This document shows, one piece after another, positions 18,320 through 28,463 of a stretch of 64,000 nucleotides of DNA. The DNA is from Bifidobacterium olomucense (lineage in GTDB: Bacteria; Actinomycetota; Actinomycetes; Actinomycetales; Bifidobacteriaceae): the NCBI RefSeq assembly GCF_012932375.1, contig NZ_JAAIIG010000003.1, positions 286,021-350,020 of the forward strand, in the 5' to 3' direction. The translations under genes were made by a program, and so were the position numbers. The first letter of the stretch is position 1. The number at the start of each line of letters is the position of its first letter. A model generated the notes under the pieces. That model saw only the letters and a list, made by a program, of their open reading frames with translations. It was not told the origin of the DNA and searched no databases.

Positions 18320-19210
18320 ATGCGCAATAGTAAACACGCTTCTCTACTTGAGCTGACCATTGGTCAAAAAATCATGTCTATAATTTTGCACCTTGTCATG
18401 CTGATGATGGTTCTGTACTGCATTGTTCCACTGGTATGGCTAGTTATGTCTACCACAAAAACAAACGAAGGACTATACTCGTCCCCTGGTTTATGGTTCG
18501 CCGACGATAACGTATTCTTGCAAAATATCGTCAATACATTTAGTTTTCAGAACGGTATTTACGGACGATGGCTGTGGAATACGCTTATGTACGCGGTGGT
18601 TGCTGGCTTGGGGTCAACACTATTCGCAACTTTCGCCGGGTATGCCATCGCTACGATGGATTTTATTGGAAGAAAGTGGCTGCTGGCAACAACACTCGCT
18701 TTCATGTCCATTCCCAGTAGTGTGATTACGGTGCCATTGTATCTATTGTATTCGCAAATAGGCCTCGTGGGCACTCCGCTCGCTGTTATCATCCCGCAAT
18801 TATCGAATGCCTTTGGTCTATATTTGATGATTATCTATGCGCAAACTTCAATTCCGATTCCTCTCATCGAAGCCGCGCGTCTCGACGGAGCGAATTCGTG
18901 GACCATTTTCTGGCGTATCGCTTTCCCTCTTCTTTCCCCAGGATTCGTAACGGTGCTCTTGTTCTCCTTAGTAGGTGTTTGGAATAATTATTTCCTACCC
19001 CTGATCATGCTTTCGGATACCAAAGATTACCCGTTGACAGTAGGACTTAACGTATGGTTGAAAATGACTTCAGATTCTGCGCAGCTCTCCGTTCCCAATA
19101 ACCTGATTTTGACGGGATCCTTTATAGCAGTTATTCCTCTTATTATTGCTTTCGTTTTTTTGCAGAAGTTCTGGCAGTCCGGTCTTTCTGCAGGATCCGT
19201 CAAAATGTAA
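18320..19210 (+). CDS. ABC sugar transporter permease, MalG/UgpE type
   Basis: 296 residues with six membrane helices. The EAA loop IEAARLDGANSWTIFWRIAFPLL lies near residues 185-207. AAAAAGGAAAATACT precedes ATG 18320. It is separated from the first permease by 30 bp and belongs to the same operon. Confidence 0.9.
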   Translation: MRNSKHASLLELTIGQKIMSIILHLVMLMMVLYCIVPLVWLVMSTTKTNEGLYSSPGLWFADDNVFLQNIVNTFSFQNGIYGRWLWNTLMYAVVAGLGSTLFATFAGYAIATMDFIGRKWLLATTLAFMSIPSSVITVPLYLLYSQIGLVGTPLAVIIPQLSNAFGLYLMIIYAQTSIPIPLIEAARLDGANSWTIFWRIAFPLLSPGFVTVLLFSLVGVWNNYFLPLIMLSDTKDYPLTVGLNVWLKMTSDSAQLSVPNNLILTGSFIAVIPLIIAFVFLQKFWQSGLSAGSVKM

Positions 19211-19240
19211 CAGTAAGACCGATTTCTCTAGGAATATATC

Positions 19241-20782
19241 ATGCCTCCTTTTATCTCAATAGACAGCAATAACAATGCGACTCTCATGGTTCAAGGTAAA
19301 CCATTTCTTGTCCTCGGCGGCGAAGTTCATAATTCCAGCGCTTCCAGCTTGGAATACATGGCTGAAAAGGTATGGCCTAACGTGGCTAAGCTCAATATAA
19401 ACACTCTCCTGGTCCCCGTCTATTGGGAACTGATCGAACCTAGTGAGGGACACTTCGATTTCTCGATTCTCGATGGTTTACTTCATCAAGCTCGAGAGCA
19501 CGACACGCATTTGATTCTGCTGTGGTTCGGTTTATGGAAGAACGCCGAATCATCGTACGTTCCCCAATGGGTAAAACAGGACACAAAGCGATTCTGGAGA
19601 GTTATTACCTCAGCCGGAACCCCGTCCAACTGTATTTCACCATTCTGTGCAGAGGCCATAGCCGCGGACGCCAATGCTTTCTCGCGACTCATGCACCACA
19701 TCAGGACCATGGACAGCGATGATTCCACAGTATTAATGATGCAGGTGGAAAATGAAGTCGGAGTGCTAGGAACGGATCGTGATCGATCAGATACAGCCAA
19801 TCAACTGTTCATGTCTCAGATTCCCGAAGCGCTGCACGCCATTGCCGATGCCGGCACCAATTGGGATCAGGCATTTGGCGAACGCTCTGCAGAGGCATTC
19901 ATGGCACATGCTTTCGCCTCAGCAGTAGAACAGATCACGCATGCAGGCCAACAGCAGTATCCGCTCCCCTGCTATACGAACGCTTGGCTTCGCCAATACC
20001 CTTGGTATCCGGGATCATATCCAGTCGGCGGACCGGTAGAATCAGTTCATGATATTTGGTTCGCCACAGCCCCATCTTTAACGGCGTTGGCTCCCGACAT
20101 TTATCTTCCAAATGCGCCTTCCGTTATGAAGCGGTTTCAGTCTGCCGGCAGACCGCTCCTTATCCCGGAAGCACGGCAAGACGTCTCCACAGTATCATCC
20201 GCACTCTATGCGTACGGCATAGGTTCATTACTGTATTCCCCATTTGGCATCGAAGATCTCGAAGAGCACGGGGACTGTCAACCAGCATCTTCCGAGCTTC
20301 TGGAATCATTAAACATCGATCGCGAAGCTTTCAACACGACAAATACCAGTTACTGCCTTTCCCAACTTAACGACTTACTTTCCGAGAGTTTTCCGGCAAT
20401 AAGGCAATACAGGGACCACCATCGAATCACTGCATTTATTCAACGCGACATTGACGATCGAGGTCATCTGATACATATTTCAGGAATGGATGTTCTGTTG
20501 CGATTCCAACGGATCCAGCAATCACCACTCTCTTCGGGGCTTATTCTTGATGATGGCGATGGCGAGCTTTACTGCTTAGCGATGAATTGCTCCATATCTG
20601 TAGGTGATTGCTCCATGGGTTGCATGAACAACATGATCGAGCATATCGAGGAAGGAAAATTCGTTTCAGGTCAGTGGGTAAAGCGTCGCGTGCTGAATGG
20701 CGACGAAGGTGCCGTAGCGGTATTCGACGATGTTCCCAGCTGGCGTCGGATTCATGTATCGGAAAATCGAAAAAAGGACTGA
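19241..20782 (+). CDS. clan GH-A beta-galactosidase-like hydrolase (GH35/GH42-like with C-terminal accessory domain)
   Basis: 513 residues, no signal peptide. A TIM barrel begins with PFLVLGGEVHNSSASS. The acid/base Glu172 lies in QVENEVG and the nucleophile candidate Glu310 in LLIPEARQD, both typical of GH-A retaining beta-galactosidases. The C-terminal 150 residues look like the accessory domain of the DUF5597 group. The gene is 30 bp after the second permease and so works on whatever the transporter imports. Family number is inferred from motifs only. Confidence 0.75.
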   Translation: MPPFISIDSNNNATLMVQGKPFLVLGGEVHNSSASSLEYMAEKVWPNVAKLNINTLLVPVYWELIEPSEGHFDFSILDGLLHQAREHDTHLILLWFGLWKNAESSYVPQWVKQDTKRFWRVITSAGTPSNCISPFCAEAIAADANAFSRLMHHIRTMDSDDSTVLMMQVENEVGVLGTDRDRSDTANQLFMSQIPEALHAIADAGTNWDQAFGERSAEAFMAHAFASAVEQITHAGQQQYPLPCYTNAWLRQYPWYPGSYPVGGPVESVHDIWFATAPSLTALAPDIYLPNAPSVMKRFQSAGRPLLIPEARQDVSTVSSALYAYGIGSLLYSPFGIEDLEEHGDCQPASSELLESLNIDREAFNTTNTSYCLSQLNDLLSESFPAIRQYRDHHRITAFIQRDIDDRGHLIHISGMDVLLRFQRIQQSPLSSGLILDDGDGELYCLAMNCSISVGDCSMGCMNNMIEHIEEGKFVSGQWVKRRVLNGDEGAVAVFDDVPSWRRIHVSENRKKD

Positions 20783-20818
20783 GTCCAGTCAGAACAGCGA
20801 TCTGGAATAGGCAAGAAC

Positions 20819-21853
20819 ATGGTTACGATAAAAGATGTAGCAAAGGAAGCTGGCGTATCTGCTTCTACCGTTTCTTATTATCTCAAGGGAGGCGAATCGG
20901 TATCCTCCCACACAGCTAGGAAGATTCGCACAGCAGTTAAGAAACTAGGATATACGAGGAACACCTCTGCACAGTCTTTGCGCTATGGAAAAACCTATGC
21001 GATTTCCATAGGAGTACACGAGTTGGACATTCCCTACTTCTTCTCAAAGTTTAATTCAGTGGCTATTCCGATTGTGGAAGAAAAGGGATATCGAGGCAAT
21101 GTTTTCCAAACCGGCATCAAGGCTTCGAGCGTCGAAAAGGCACTAAGACGTATTTCGGATCAACCATGCGATGGTCTCATTTTAGGATCGACGAAGTTAC
21201 CAGTACGTCGAATTATTGAGATAAGCAAAAATAAACCCACCGTTCTGCTCGACGACTGTTCTCGGGAACCAATATTGGATACCGTGAATACAGCAAACAG
21301 TGAGGGCGCTTATGTTGCGGTAAGCCATCTTATTGGATTAGGTTGCTCCAACATAGCTATGATAGGCGTTGACCTCCGAAAAACAGCTCACGAAGACAGC
21401 GATCCAACAATACAATCATTACGATGCATGGGTGCTATGAAGGCCTTACGCGAGTCCGGATTACCAGTCTATGAGAGTCTCATCATCAACAGCAGGAATT
21501 TATCTGTGGATGAAGGCTTGTCTGCCGCACATCGCTTAGTTAAGGCGCATGTACCATTCGACGGCTTGTTTTGCGCATCCGATGCAGTGGCGTTTGGCGC
21601 CATACGCGGATTGGTCGATTGTGGATACAGCGTGCCCGCTGATGTGAAGGTTATTGGAATGGATGGCATATCGCTGAATCCATACGCTATCCCATCTATC
21701 AGTTCCGTTGAAATAGATATGCATGATTTTGCAGAAAAAACAGTCGACATGCTTATCAGTAGAATTTCAGGGGAATACCAAGGGCCAGCTCGCAGAGTTA
21801 ACGCTCGATATAGTCTTGTAGAGAGGGAATCCACGCAAACAGCTGGACGATGA
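20819..21853 (+). CDS. LacI-family transcriptional repressor
   Basis: 344 residues. The N-terminal helix-turn-helix TIKDVAKEAGVSASTVSYYL (residues 3-22) and hinge are followed by a periplasmic-binding-protein-like sugar sensor domain (DGLILGSTK, GVDLRKTAH, VIGMDGI). It is the last gene of the transporter operon. It likely binds the palindrome at 15824-15852, giving feedback on the operon and GH43. The ribosome binding site is weak (AGGCAAG), which fits low expression. Confidence 0.9.
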   Translation: MVTIKDVAKEAGVSASTVSYYLKGGESVSSHTARKIRTAVKKLGYTRNTSAQSLRYGKTYAISIGVHELDIPYFFSKFNSVAIPIVEEKGYRGNVFQTGIKASSVEKALRRISDQPCDGLILGSTKLPVRRIIEISKNKPTVLLDDCSREPILDTVNTANSEGAYVAVSHLIGLGCSNIAMIGVDLRKTAHEDSDPTIQSLRCMGAMKALRESGLPVYESLIINSRNLSVDEGLSAAHRLVKAHVPFDGLFCASDAVAFGAIRGLVDCGYSVPADVKVIGMDGISLNPYAIPSISSVEIDMHDFAEKTVDMLISRISGEYQGPARRVNARYSLVERESTQTAGR

Positions 21854-22109
21854 GGTACGCAACAATCGTCGACTGTTTTCCTTCCGCGTAATCTAATCCC
21901 GAACTTCAGGAATTCTTACTGTCGTCATATGCACTTCCAGCATAGGCTGATTTCATATGACGTTCAGATATACGCTGCAGCTGTCATAGCGGACAATTGC
22001 TGTATGTCCACGATGAAGATGGAGCATCAAAGCAGAACGACAACATCATTTGCACGACGCAGCTATATGAACTCACACACAGTAATCAAAAGACTTAAAG
22101 GACACTTCT

Positions 22110-24197
22110 ATGAGCAAGGCTCCTGATCATATTCTTTTTGGTGCCGCCTATTACGACGAGTACATGCCCGAGGACCGTTTGAACAAGGACATCGCGCTGA
22201 TGAGGGCCGCGCACATCAACACCGTGCGCATCGCCGAATCCACGTGGAGCACGATGGAGCCCCAGCCCGGCGTATTCGACTTCTCCCACATCGACCGCGT
22301 GCTCGACGCGATGGGCGCGGCCGGCATCGACGTGATCATCGGCACACCGACCTACGCGTTCCCGTCCTGGCTGTCCAACATGTATCCGGACGTGCTGGAG
22401 ACCACGCACAAGGGCAAGGCCGTCTACGGCGGCCGCCAGATCATGAACATCGCGGACGCCTCGTTCCTGTTCTACGCCGAGCGCGCCATCCGCAGGCTCA
22501 TCGCCCACGTGGCCGGCCACAAGGCCGTCATCGGCTACCAGGTCGACAACGAGTGCAAGTACTACGACGTGGTGTCCAACAACGTGCAGAAGCTGTTCGT
22601 CAAGCACCTGCGCGAGAAATTCCACGACGACCTCGACGCCATGAACCTGGCCTACGGGCTCGACTACTGGTCCAACCGCATCAACTCGTGGGACGACTTC
22701 CCGGACGTGTCCGGCGCCACCGGCACGATCAACGGCTCGCTGGGCTCGGAGTTCGACACCTTCCGCCGCAAGCTCGTCACCGACTACATCGGCTGGCAGG
22801 CGGACATCGTGCGCGAGTACGCGCGCCCCGACCAGTGGGTCACCCACAACTACGACCTCGAATGGCGCGTCTACTCCTACGGCCTGCAGCCGTGGGCCGA
22901 CGACTACGAGACCTCCAGGCACCTCGACATCGCCGGCGTGGACATCTACCATCCGGGCGAATCGCACCTGACCGGCCGCGAGATCGGCATGGGCGGCGAC
23001 CTGACCCGCTCCTTCAAGGGCGGCCGGAACTGGCTGCTCATCGAAACCCAGGCCCAGGGCCAGAACGGCTGGCTCCCCTACCCTGGCCAGCTGCGCCTGC
23101 AGGCATACTCGCACCTCGCCAACGGCGCGGACTCGGTGATGTACTGGCACTGGCACTCCATCCACAACTCGTTCGAGACCTACTGGAAGGGCCTGCTGAG
23201 CCACGACTTCGAGCCGAACCCCACCTATGAGGAGGCCGGCGTCTTCGGCGGTGAGATCGAGCGCGTCGGCTCGCACCTGGTGAACCTGAAGAAGCGCAAC
23301 AAGGTCGCCATCATGATGAGCAACAAGACGTTGACCGCGCTCACCCGCTTCACCATCGAGACCGGCTTCCCGGACCCGGACCCGTACGACGAGGGCGTCT
23401 CCGGCCTGACCACGTACAACGACGTGATGCGCTGGCTGTACGACGCGCTCTTCGACCTCAACATCGAAGCCGACTTCGTGCCGTACACCGCCTCCGAGCA
23501 GACCCTGGAGCAGTACAAGCTGCTGATCACCCCTGCCCTGTACGTGGCGGACGAGGAGCTGATCGCCCGCATCCGCACGTACGTGGAGCACGGCGGCAAC
23601 GTGCTCGCCACGTTCAGGTCGTTCGTCGCCGACGACAACGTGAAGGTCTACCACGACCGCCAGCCGCACAACCTCACCGACGTGTTCGGCGTGAGCTACA
23701 ACCAGTTCACCAACGACATGACCGACGTGGAACTGGCGTTCAGGGGCACGCTCGAAGGCACGCCGACCGTGCAGCCGCAGCACTTCCTGGAACTGCTCAA
23801 GCCTGCCGAAGGCACCGAGGTGCTCGCCGACTACGGTGATTCGGTCTGGGGCAAGGCCGGTTACGCGGCGATCACCCGCAGCGAGTTCGGCCAAGGCTCC
23901 GCCGAATGGATCGGCACGATGACCTCCACCGAGGAAATCAAGCCGGTACTGCTCGAGGCCGCCCGCAACGCCGGCGTGGTCGACTGGTCCACCGACGAGT
24001 TCGCCGGCACCACCGTGCGCGTGCGCCGCGGCGTGAACCAAGCAGGCAAGCCGGTGACCTACTTCCTGAACTACTCCGGCAAGGAAGCGGCCTTCAAGGC
24101 GCCGGTCGCCGGCACCGACCTGCTCGCCGGCAAGCCGGTGGCCGCCGGCGACACGCTCACCATCCCCGCCTGGGGCGTCCTCATCATCGAGGAATGA
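22110..24197 (+). CDS. GH42 beta-galactosidase
   Basis: 695 residues, the usual size for GH42. The acid/base Glu148 lies in QVDNECK and the nucleophile Glu312 in LLIETQAQGQ. A trimerisation domain and a C-terminal beta domain follow. It acts in the cytoplasm on beta-galactosides. AAAGGA precedes the ATG. The gene is markedly more GC-rich and more codon-biased than the preceding transporter genes. That explains the very long antisense open frame and suggests a highly expressed core gene next to an acquired operon. The 256-bp leader (21854-22109) has no copy of the LacI operator. Confidence 0.9.
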   Translation: MSKAPDHILFGAAYYDEYMPEDRLNKDIALMRAAHINTVRIAESTWSTMEPQPGVFDFSHIDRVLDAMGAAGIDVIIGTPTYAFPSWLSNMYPDVLETTHKGKAVYGGRQIMNIADASFLFYAERAIRRLIAHVAGHKAVIGYQVDNECKYYDVVSNNVQKLFVKHLREKFHDDLDAMNLAYGLDYWSNRINSWDDFPDVSGATGTINGSLGSEFDTFRRKLVTDYIGWQADIVREYARPDQWVTHNYDLEWRVYSYGLQPWADDYETSRHLDIAGVDIYHPGESHLTGREIGMGGDLTRSFKGGRNWLLIETQAQGQNGWLPYPGQLRLQAYSHLANGADSVMYWHWHSIHNSFETYWKGLLSHDFEPNPTYEEAGVFGGEIERVGSHLVNLKKRNKVAIMMSNKTLTALTRFTIETGFPDPDPYDEGVSGLTTYNDVMRWLYDALFDLNIEADFVPYTASEQTLEQYKLLITPALYVADEELIARIRTYVEHGGNVLATFRSFVADDNVKVYHDRQPHNLTDVFGVSYNQFTNDMTDVELAFRGTLEGTPTVQPQHFLELLKPAEGTEVLADYGDSVWGKAGYAAITRSEFGQGSAEWIGTMTSTEEIKPVLLEAARNAGVVDWSTDEFAGTTVRVRRGVNQAGKPVTYFLNYSGKEAAFKAPVAGTDLLAGKPVAAGDTLTIPAWGVLIIEE

Positions 24198-24247
24198 GAA
24201 ATATACAATATTGTAGATTCGTTCTGATAGAGGCCCCGGCAAAAAAT

Positions 24248-25731
24248 TGAACCGCACCCCGATTGTTGGACTGAAGTAATTCAGGTTCGATGATCGGAGG
24301 TGCGGTTTCTCATGTCTGGGGATCGCAGGCGTCGTTACAGTGATGATTTCATGCGGGTCGTTGCCGACCCGATTTCGGCAGGGTGTGGGGAGTCGTTCCC
24401 TTGCCGCGCGGCTTAGCGTGCCGCGGAAGACCGCGGAAAAATGGGTGTTGTTGTACCGGATCGGCGGGAAGGCGGCGCTCATGGGAGAACACAAGGGCAA
24501 CAAGGCCTACGACTACGAGACCAAGCTCGCGGCGGCGCGGGACCATGTGGAGCGCGGCCTGACGAAGGCGGAGGTCATGGCCCGGTACGGGATCGCGAGC
24601 ATCACGGCGCTGGAACGCTGGTGCTTGGAGTACCGTACGGGAGGTCCGGAAGCGTTGCGTCCGAAGCCGAAGGGCAGGCCGAGAGGCGCGAAGTCCAAAC
24701 CGAAATCGGCTCCAGACCGTGAGCGGGAATTGGAGGAGGAGGAGAACGCGTACCTCAAGGCAAAGGTCGTGTATCTGGGAAAAGTCAACGCCCTGCTGGC
24801 GGAGAGATCGGCAACCGGGACAGAACGGCGATCGTCTCGACGCTGGCGGGGCTCGGCCATCCGCTCCGGTGCCTGCTGAGGGCGGCGGGGCTCGCGAGAA
24901 GCACGTACTGCTATCTTCTGTCCCATCCCGGACGGGTGACCCCCGGCCGGACATCGAGCCGATGGTCGCCGAGGTCTTCCATCGCACGCCCAACGGGTGC
25001 AGCCACCGGCAGATCCGCATGTGCCTCGTATGCGAGTTCGGCGTGCGGGTGAGCCACAGGAGCGTGCTGAAGGTAATGCGCCGCATGAACCTTGAATGCC
25101 GGATACGTCGGCCGAACCCGTACCGGGGATACAGCTGCAAGGGCGACACGGGTGCCAGGGTGCCGAACCTGCTGGAACGCGACTTCTCGGCCGACAGACC
25201 CTGGATGGAGCCGGGCACGGACGTCACCGAGTTCAGGATCGTGGGAGGCAAGGCGTATCTCGCGCCCGTATACGACACGGGATCCAAGGAGATCGTCGCA
25301 TGGGACGTCAGCCGACATCCGACCTCGCCCAGCAGCGACGCCTGCTCGACATGCTCGCTAAACGCCTACCCGAGGGCGCGAATCCCGTTCTTCACTCCGA
25401 CATGGGTTGGCACAATACCAGCACGACTGGTGGAGAAGCCGCCTGACGGAGTTGAACATCCGCCAGTCCATGAGCAGGAAGGGCAACTGAATCGACAACG
25501 CCGCCACCGAGCAGGTGTTCGGCCATCTCAAGGACGAGTTCTACACCGGCCGCGAGTTCACTTCCTTCGAGGAATTCAAGGCCGGATTGGACGCGTACAT
25601 CGTCCATTGGAACACCAAACGAAGGCAGGAACGACTTGAGGGACACACCCCGGAGGAGTTCCGGAGCATGTCCCTCACAGCCTGATCAGGTACCCTGAAT
25701 AAACCACGTCCAACTTTCGGGGCGCAGTTCA
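24248..25731 (+). mobile_element. degenerate IS3-family (IS150-like) insertion sequence
   Basis: The 1484-bp element is bounded by 24-bp imperfect inverted repeats (24248-24271 and 25708-25731; 20 of 24 positions match). It contains broken orfA and orfB. No target duplication is visible: the left flank ends AAAAAAT and the right flank begins TTCTTCG. That suggests age or a later rearrangement. It separates GH42 from the lipocalin-like gene. Confidence 0.85.
24313..25685 (+). pseudogene. IS3-type transposase orfA/orfB, multiply broken
   Basis: orfA starts MSGDRRRRYSDDF at 24313 and loses its frame near 24365-24385. The rest (SLAARLSVPRKTAEKWVLLY helix-turn-helix, then a Lys/Glu-rich coil) continues in another frame to about 24800. 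orfB shows the DDE parts in pieces: first Asp in GTDVTEF, second in HSDMGWH after a frame change near 25300-25340, and then Glu in TEQVFGHLKDE. A further shift precedes RLTELNIRQSMSRKGN. The next codon is TGA at about 25489-25491, where relatives usually have Cys. At least four lesions make it inactive. Confidence 0.85.
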
Positions 25732-25794
25732 TTCTTCGGCGGGTTGGCGGAATTGGACCGATGCCGGTGTTTTTCGGAAAATGGGCCGGTGTTG

Positions 25795-26814
25795 TCAGTT
25801 CCATCCTCCGACGAGTTCGAGGCAGCAGTGGCCCGTCACCGGGCGTCCCCGGTAGGTGCCGACCACTTGGCTCGCGCCTTCGTATTTGCGGCCGGAGGGG
25901 TTCGGCGAGGCGATTTCCTGTTCGTCCATGATGGACGTGACGGTGAGTTTCGCTTCCCATTCGGGGATGGAGACGGTCCATCCGGTCGGATATTTCATGC
26001 CTGTCGTGGGACTTTCCCACACGTTGAAGGAGTCGTCGACCATCGGATCCACGCCGGCGGAAGATTGGGTGCCGTCCTCGTGCAGGACGCTGGCCCAGCA
26101 ATGTTCGCTGCCGGTGGCCAGTTCGGTTACACCCCATAGGCTGATCACGTCGGGATCGTTGTCGAAGCAGAGGTTCATCCACAGCCATTTGCAGTTGTAG
26201 CCGTCCTTGAGGCTTCTGCCTTTGGGCATGCCGGCGAACTGACGGTCCATCCACACCATTCCCTCCACCTCGTGGCGCTGGCCGTCGAGAGTGATAACGC
26301 CTTTGGCCGCCATGTGCGGGAACGAGTATTGGTAGTTGGGTACCCCGGCGATCTGGAAGTAGCCGGTGCCGAGACTGTAGAGCGGGTATCCGGTGCCGTG
26401 CAGGTCGAGGTAGATGGATCCGTCCGGCATGGCCGATGCGATGCGCATGTTGTCGAGGTCGCCTTCGATGACGTCCTTGTCGGTGTGGATGTGCAGTCCC
26501 TGGCCTGCGACCTGTCCTCGCCTGACCTTGTAAAAACGGTCTTCGTGACGGTAGATGCGTCCGGTCTCATCGGTGATGGACAGCACACTGTTGATCATGC
26601 GCACCGGCAGGTATTTGGAGAGCTGCAGGACGCTGACGTGGTACATGAAGTCAAGGGTGTGTCCGTCCGCCTCGAAATGACCGACCCAGAACCATGAGTT
26701 GCCGGCTTTGTCGGTGCGTATGAATGTGTCTTGGATGGGATCCACCAGCGGTTCGGTGCCGTGGTGGAAGGTGCGGATGTTGCGGGTCAGCGAGTTGTTC
26801 GTGGTGTTCATCAT
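25795..26814 (-). CDS. lipocalin-like/kievitone-hydratase-like protein (AttH/CrtC fold)
   Basis: 339 residues with two lipocalin-like halves. EGMVWMDRQFAGMPKG near residue 190 resembles the catalytic-face motif WMDxQ of hydroxyneurosporene-synthase/kievitone-hydratase relatives. WLWMNLCFDNDPDVISLW follows. No signal peptide. It lies 51 bp after the MFS gene in the same direction, so it is probably co-transcribed under TetR control. It may hydrate or bind a hydrophobic plant or lipid compound that the MFS protein exports. Confidence 0.7.
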   Translation of the reverse strand: MMNTTNNSLTRNIRTFHHGTEPLVDPIQDTFIRTDKAGNSWFWVGHFEADGHTLDFMYHVSVLQLSKYLPVRMINSVLSITDETGRIYRHEDRFYKVRRGQVAGQGLHIHTDKDVIEGDLDNMRIASAMPDGSIYLDLHGTGYPLYSLGTGYFQIAGVPNYQYSFPHMAAKGVITLDGQRHEVEGMVWMDRQFAGMPKGRSLKDGYNCKWLWMNLCFDNDPDVISLWGVTELATGSEHCWASVLHEDGTQSSAGVDPMVDDSFNVWESPTTGMKYPTGWTVSIPEWEAKLTVTSIMDEQEIASPNPSGRKYEGASQVVGTYRGRPVTGHCCLELVGGWN

Positions 26815-26865
26815 GTCTCGTTTCGTTTTGGTTCCGTGTTGTCTGTTGATGCGTTGTCGTTTCGG

Positions 26866-28278
26866 TCACTGTCCGACGAGAGTCCGTTTCGTCGTGCCTC
26901 GGTGCGTTCGAGTCACCAGAAGCGCCGTGACGAGGGCGGCCGCGAGGATGACCGCGATGGCGGCGAATGCCAGCGTCGAGCCGAGTATGGATTGCGCGTG
27001 TCCGGTGGCGGTGGGCGCGAGGGTGGTGGACAGTGCGGAGATGGATACGATGAGGGCTGTGCCCATCGAGGAGGCGATCTGTCCGACGGTGTTGGTGACG
27101 CTTTGCGCGTGTCCGATGTTTTCGTTGTCGAGCGCGTTGATGCCCCAGGTGTTCACCGGGGTCATGGCGAACATGAGTCCCGCGTAGAGCACGGTGTAGG
27201 CGCATGCCGTGAGGATGACCGAGGCGTCCGCGCCGAGCAGAGCCATGAGCACGCCGCCGATGGTCATGACCGTCAGGCCGGGCAGGGCGACCTTGCGGAT
27301 GCCGTATTTGTCGAACATGCGGCCCGAGACGATGCCGCAGCATGCGCCGATGAGGGCGCCGGGGAGCATGGCGAGCCCACTGGCGGTGGCGGATGCGCCG
27401 AGCACGGCCTGGATGAACATCGGCACCATGACGTTGCATCCCATGAGGGCAGCCTGCATGCATGCCACGATGATCACCGAATGCGCGTAGGTGCGGTTGT
27501 CGAGGATGCCGACGCGCAGCATCGGTTCCTTCGCCTTGAGCTGTCGGCGTACGAACACGGCGACGAGCAGTACGCCGATGACGATCAGCGCGACGGTGAG
27601 CGCCATGTTGCCGGTGGATGTGAACGTGGACAGTCCGTACAGCAGGCATGCCAGGCCGACCGAGGAGAGCAGCACGGAGACGGGGTCGAACGCGCCCGGC
27701 TGGAATCCGTCGAAGTTGCGCAGGTAGACGGCGGCCAATGCGATGACGATCAGCGAGACTGCCGCCATGATGACGAACAGCGTGCGCCAGCCGAACGAGT
27801 CGATGATCACGCCGGAGATGGACGGGCCGAGCGCCGGGGCGAAGCCGACGACCAGTCCGGTGATGCCCATCGCCGTTCCTCGGCTTTCCTTGGGGAACAC
27901 GAGCAGGATCACCGCGGTGACCATCGGCATGATGGCGCCGGTGCACAGGGCCTGCAACACACGGCCGACCATGAGCAGGGGGAAGGTCGGTGCGAACGCG
28001 GCGACGAGACTGCCGGCCGCGAACAATGAGATGCAGCCGATGAACAGCCTGCGGGTGGAGAAGCGTCCCATGAGGAACGCGGCGAGCGGGATGACTATCG
28101 CCTCGACCAGCGAATAGCCGCTGGACAGCCACTGCACGGTGGTGGAGTCCACGCCGAGGTCCTTCATGATGGACGGCAACGCCGGCGTGACCACCGACAT
28201 GTTGAGCACGGCCAGCAACGTGCCCATGAGCAGCACGATGACCATGATCCATTGTTTCCTGTTGATGCCAAGTTTCAC
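26866..28278 (-). CDS. MFS drug:H+ antiporter, DHA2 (EmrB/QacA) type, 14 helices
   Basis: 470 residues. The N-terminus MGTLLAVLNMSVVTPALPSI and WLSSGYSLVEAIVIPLAAFLMGRFSTRR match motif D and motif A of DHA2 exporters. GLVVGFAPALGPSISGVI is motif C, the antiporter signature. A GTG start at 28278 has GGAG about eight bases upstream. It is divergent from the TetR gene at 28464 with a palindrome between, the classic arrangement for a repressor-controlled efflux pump. Confidence 0.9.
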   Translation of the reverse strand: MKLGINRKQWIMVIVLLMGTLLAVLNMSVVTPALPSIMKDLGVDSTTVQWLSSGYSLVEAIVIPLAAFLMGRFSTRRLFIGCISLFAAGSLVAAFAPTFPLLMVGRVLQALCTGAIMPMVTAVILLVFPKESRGTAMGITGLVVGFAPALGPSISGVIIDSFGWRTLFVIMAAVSLIVIALAAVYLRNFDGFQPGAFDPVSVLLSSVGLACLLYGLSTFTSTGNMALTVALIVIGVLLVAVFVRRQLKAKEPMLRVGILDNRTYAHSVIIVACMQAALMGCNVMVPMFIQAVLGASATASGLAMLPGALIGACCGIVSGRMFDKYGIRKVALPGLTVMTIGGVLMALLGADASVILTACAYTVLYAGLMFAMTPVNTWGINALDNENIGHAQSVTNTVGQIASSMGTALIVSISALSTTLAPTATGHAQSILGSTLAFAAIAVILAAALVTALLVTRTHRGTTKRTLVGQ

Positions 28279-28303
28279 AATAACACTCCGATAAACAATA
28301 GTT

Positions 28304-28317
28304 GTTGATTATTCAAC
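28304..28317. promoter_or_regulatory. TetR-type operator between divergent genes
   Basis: GTTGA-TTAT-TCAAC, a perfect palindrome with 5-bp arms. It is 26 bp upstream of the MFS start and lies in an AT-rich zone that also holds ACAATAGTTGTTG. Confidence 0.55.
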
Positions 28318-28463
28318 GAGCATCAATTATCATCGAAACGCAGCGGATGACAACCACCGATATGCGACATTTCTCGCTTATTCGACGATTCGCCTGAATC
28401 GTCGAACAATCCACGGCTTATGGGACGGAGCGGGAATGACGCTACCGGCAGAACGAAAGGAGC

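Noticed and set aside
22095..24503. 802-residue open frame on the minus strand
   Set aside because: It is antisense to GH42. High GC and strong codon bias of GH42 remove stops from the opposite frame; the translation is Val/His/Arg/Asp repeats with no domain.
26651..28252. Long frames of 432-533 residues on both strands over the MFS gene
   Set aside because: Low-complexity His/Arg or Asp/Gly translations that shadow the real 14-helix transporter frame.
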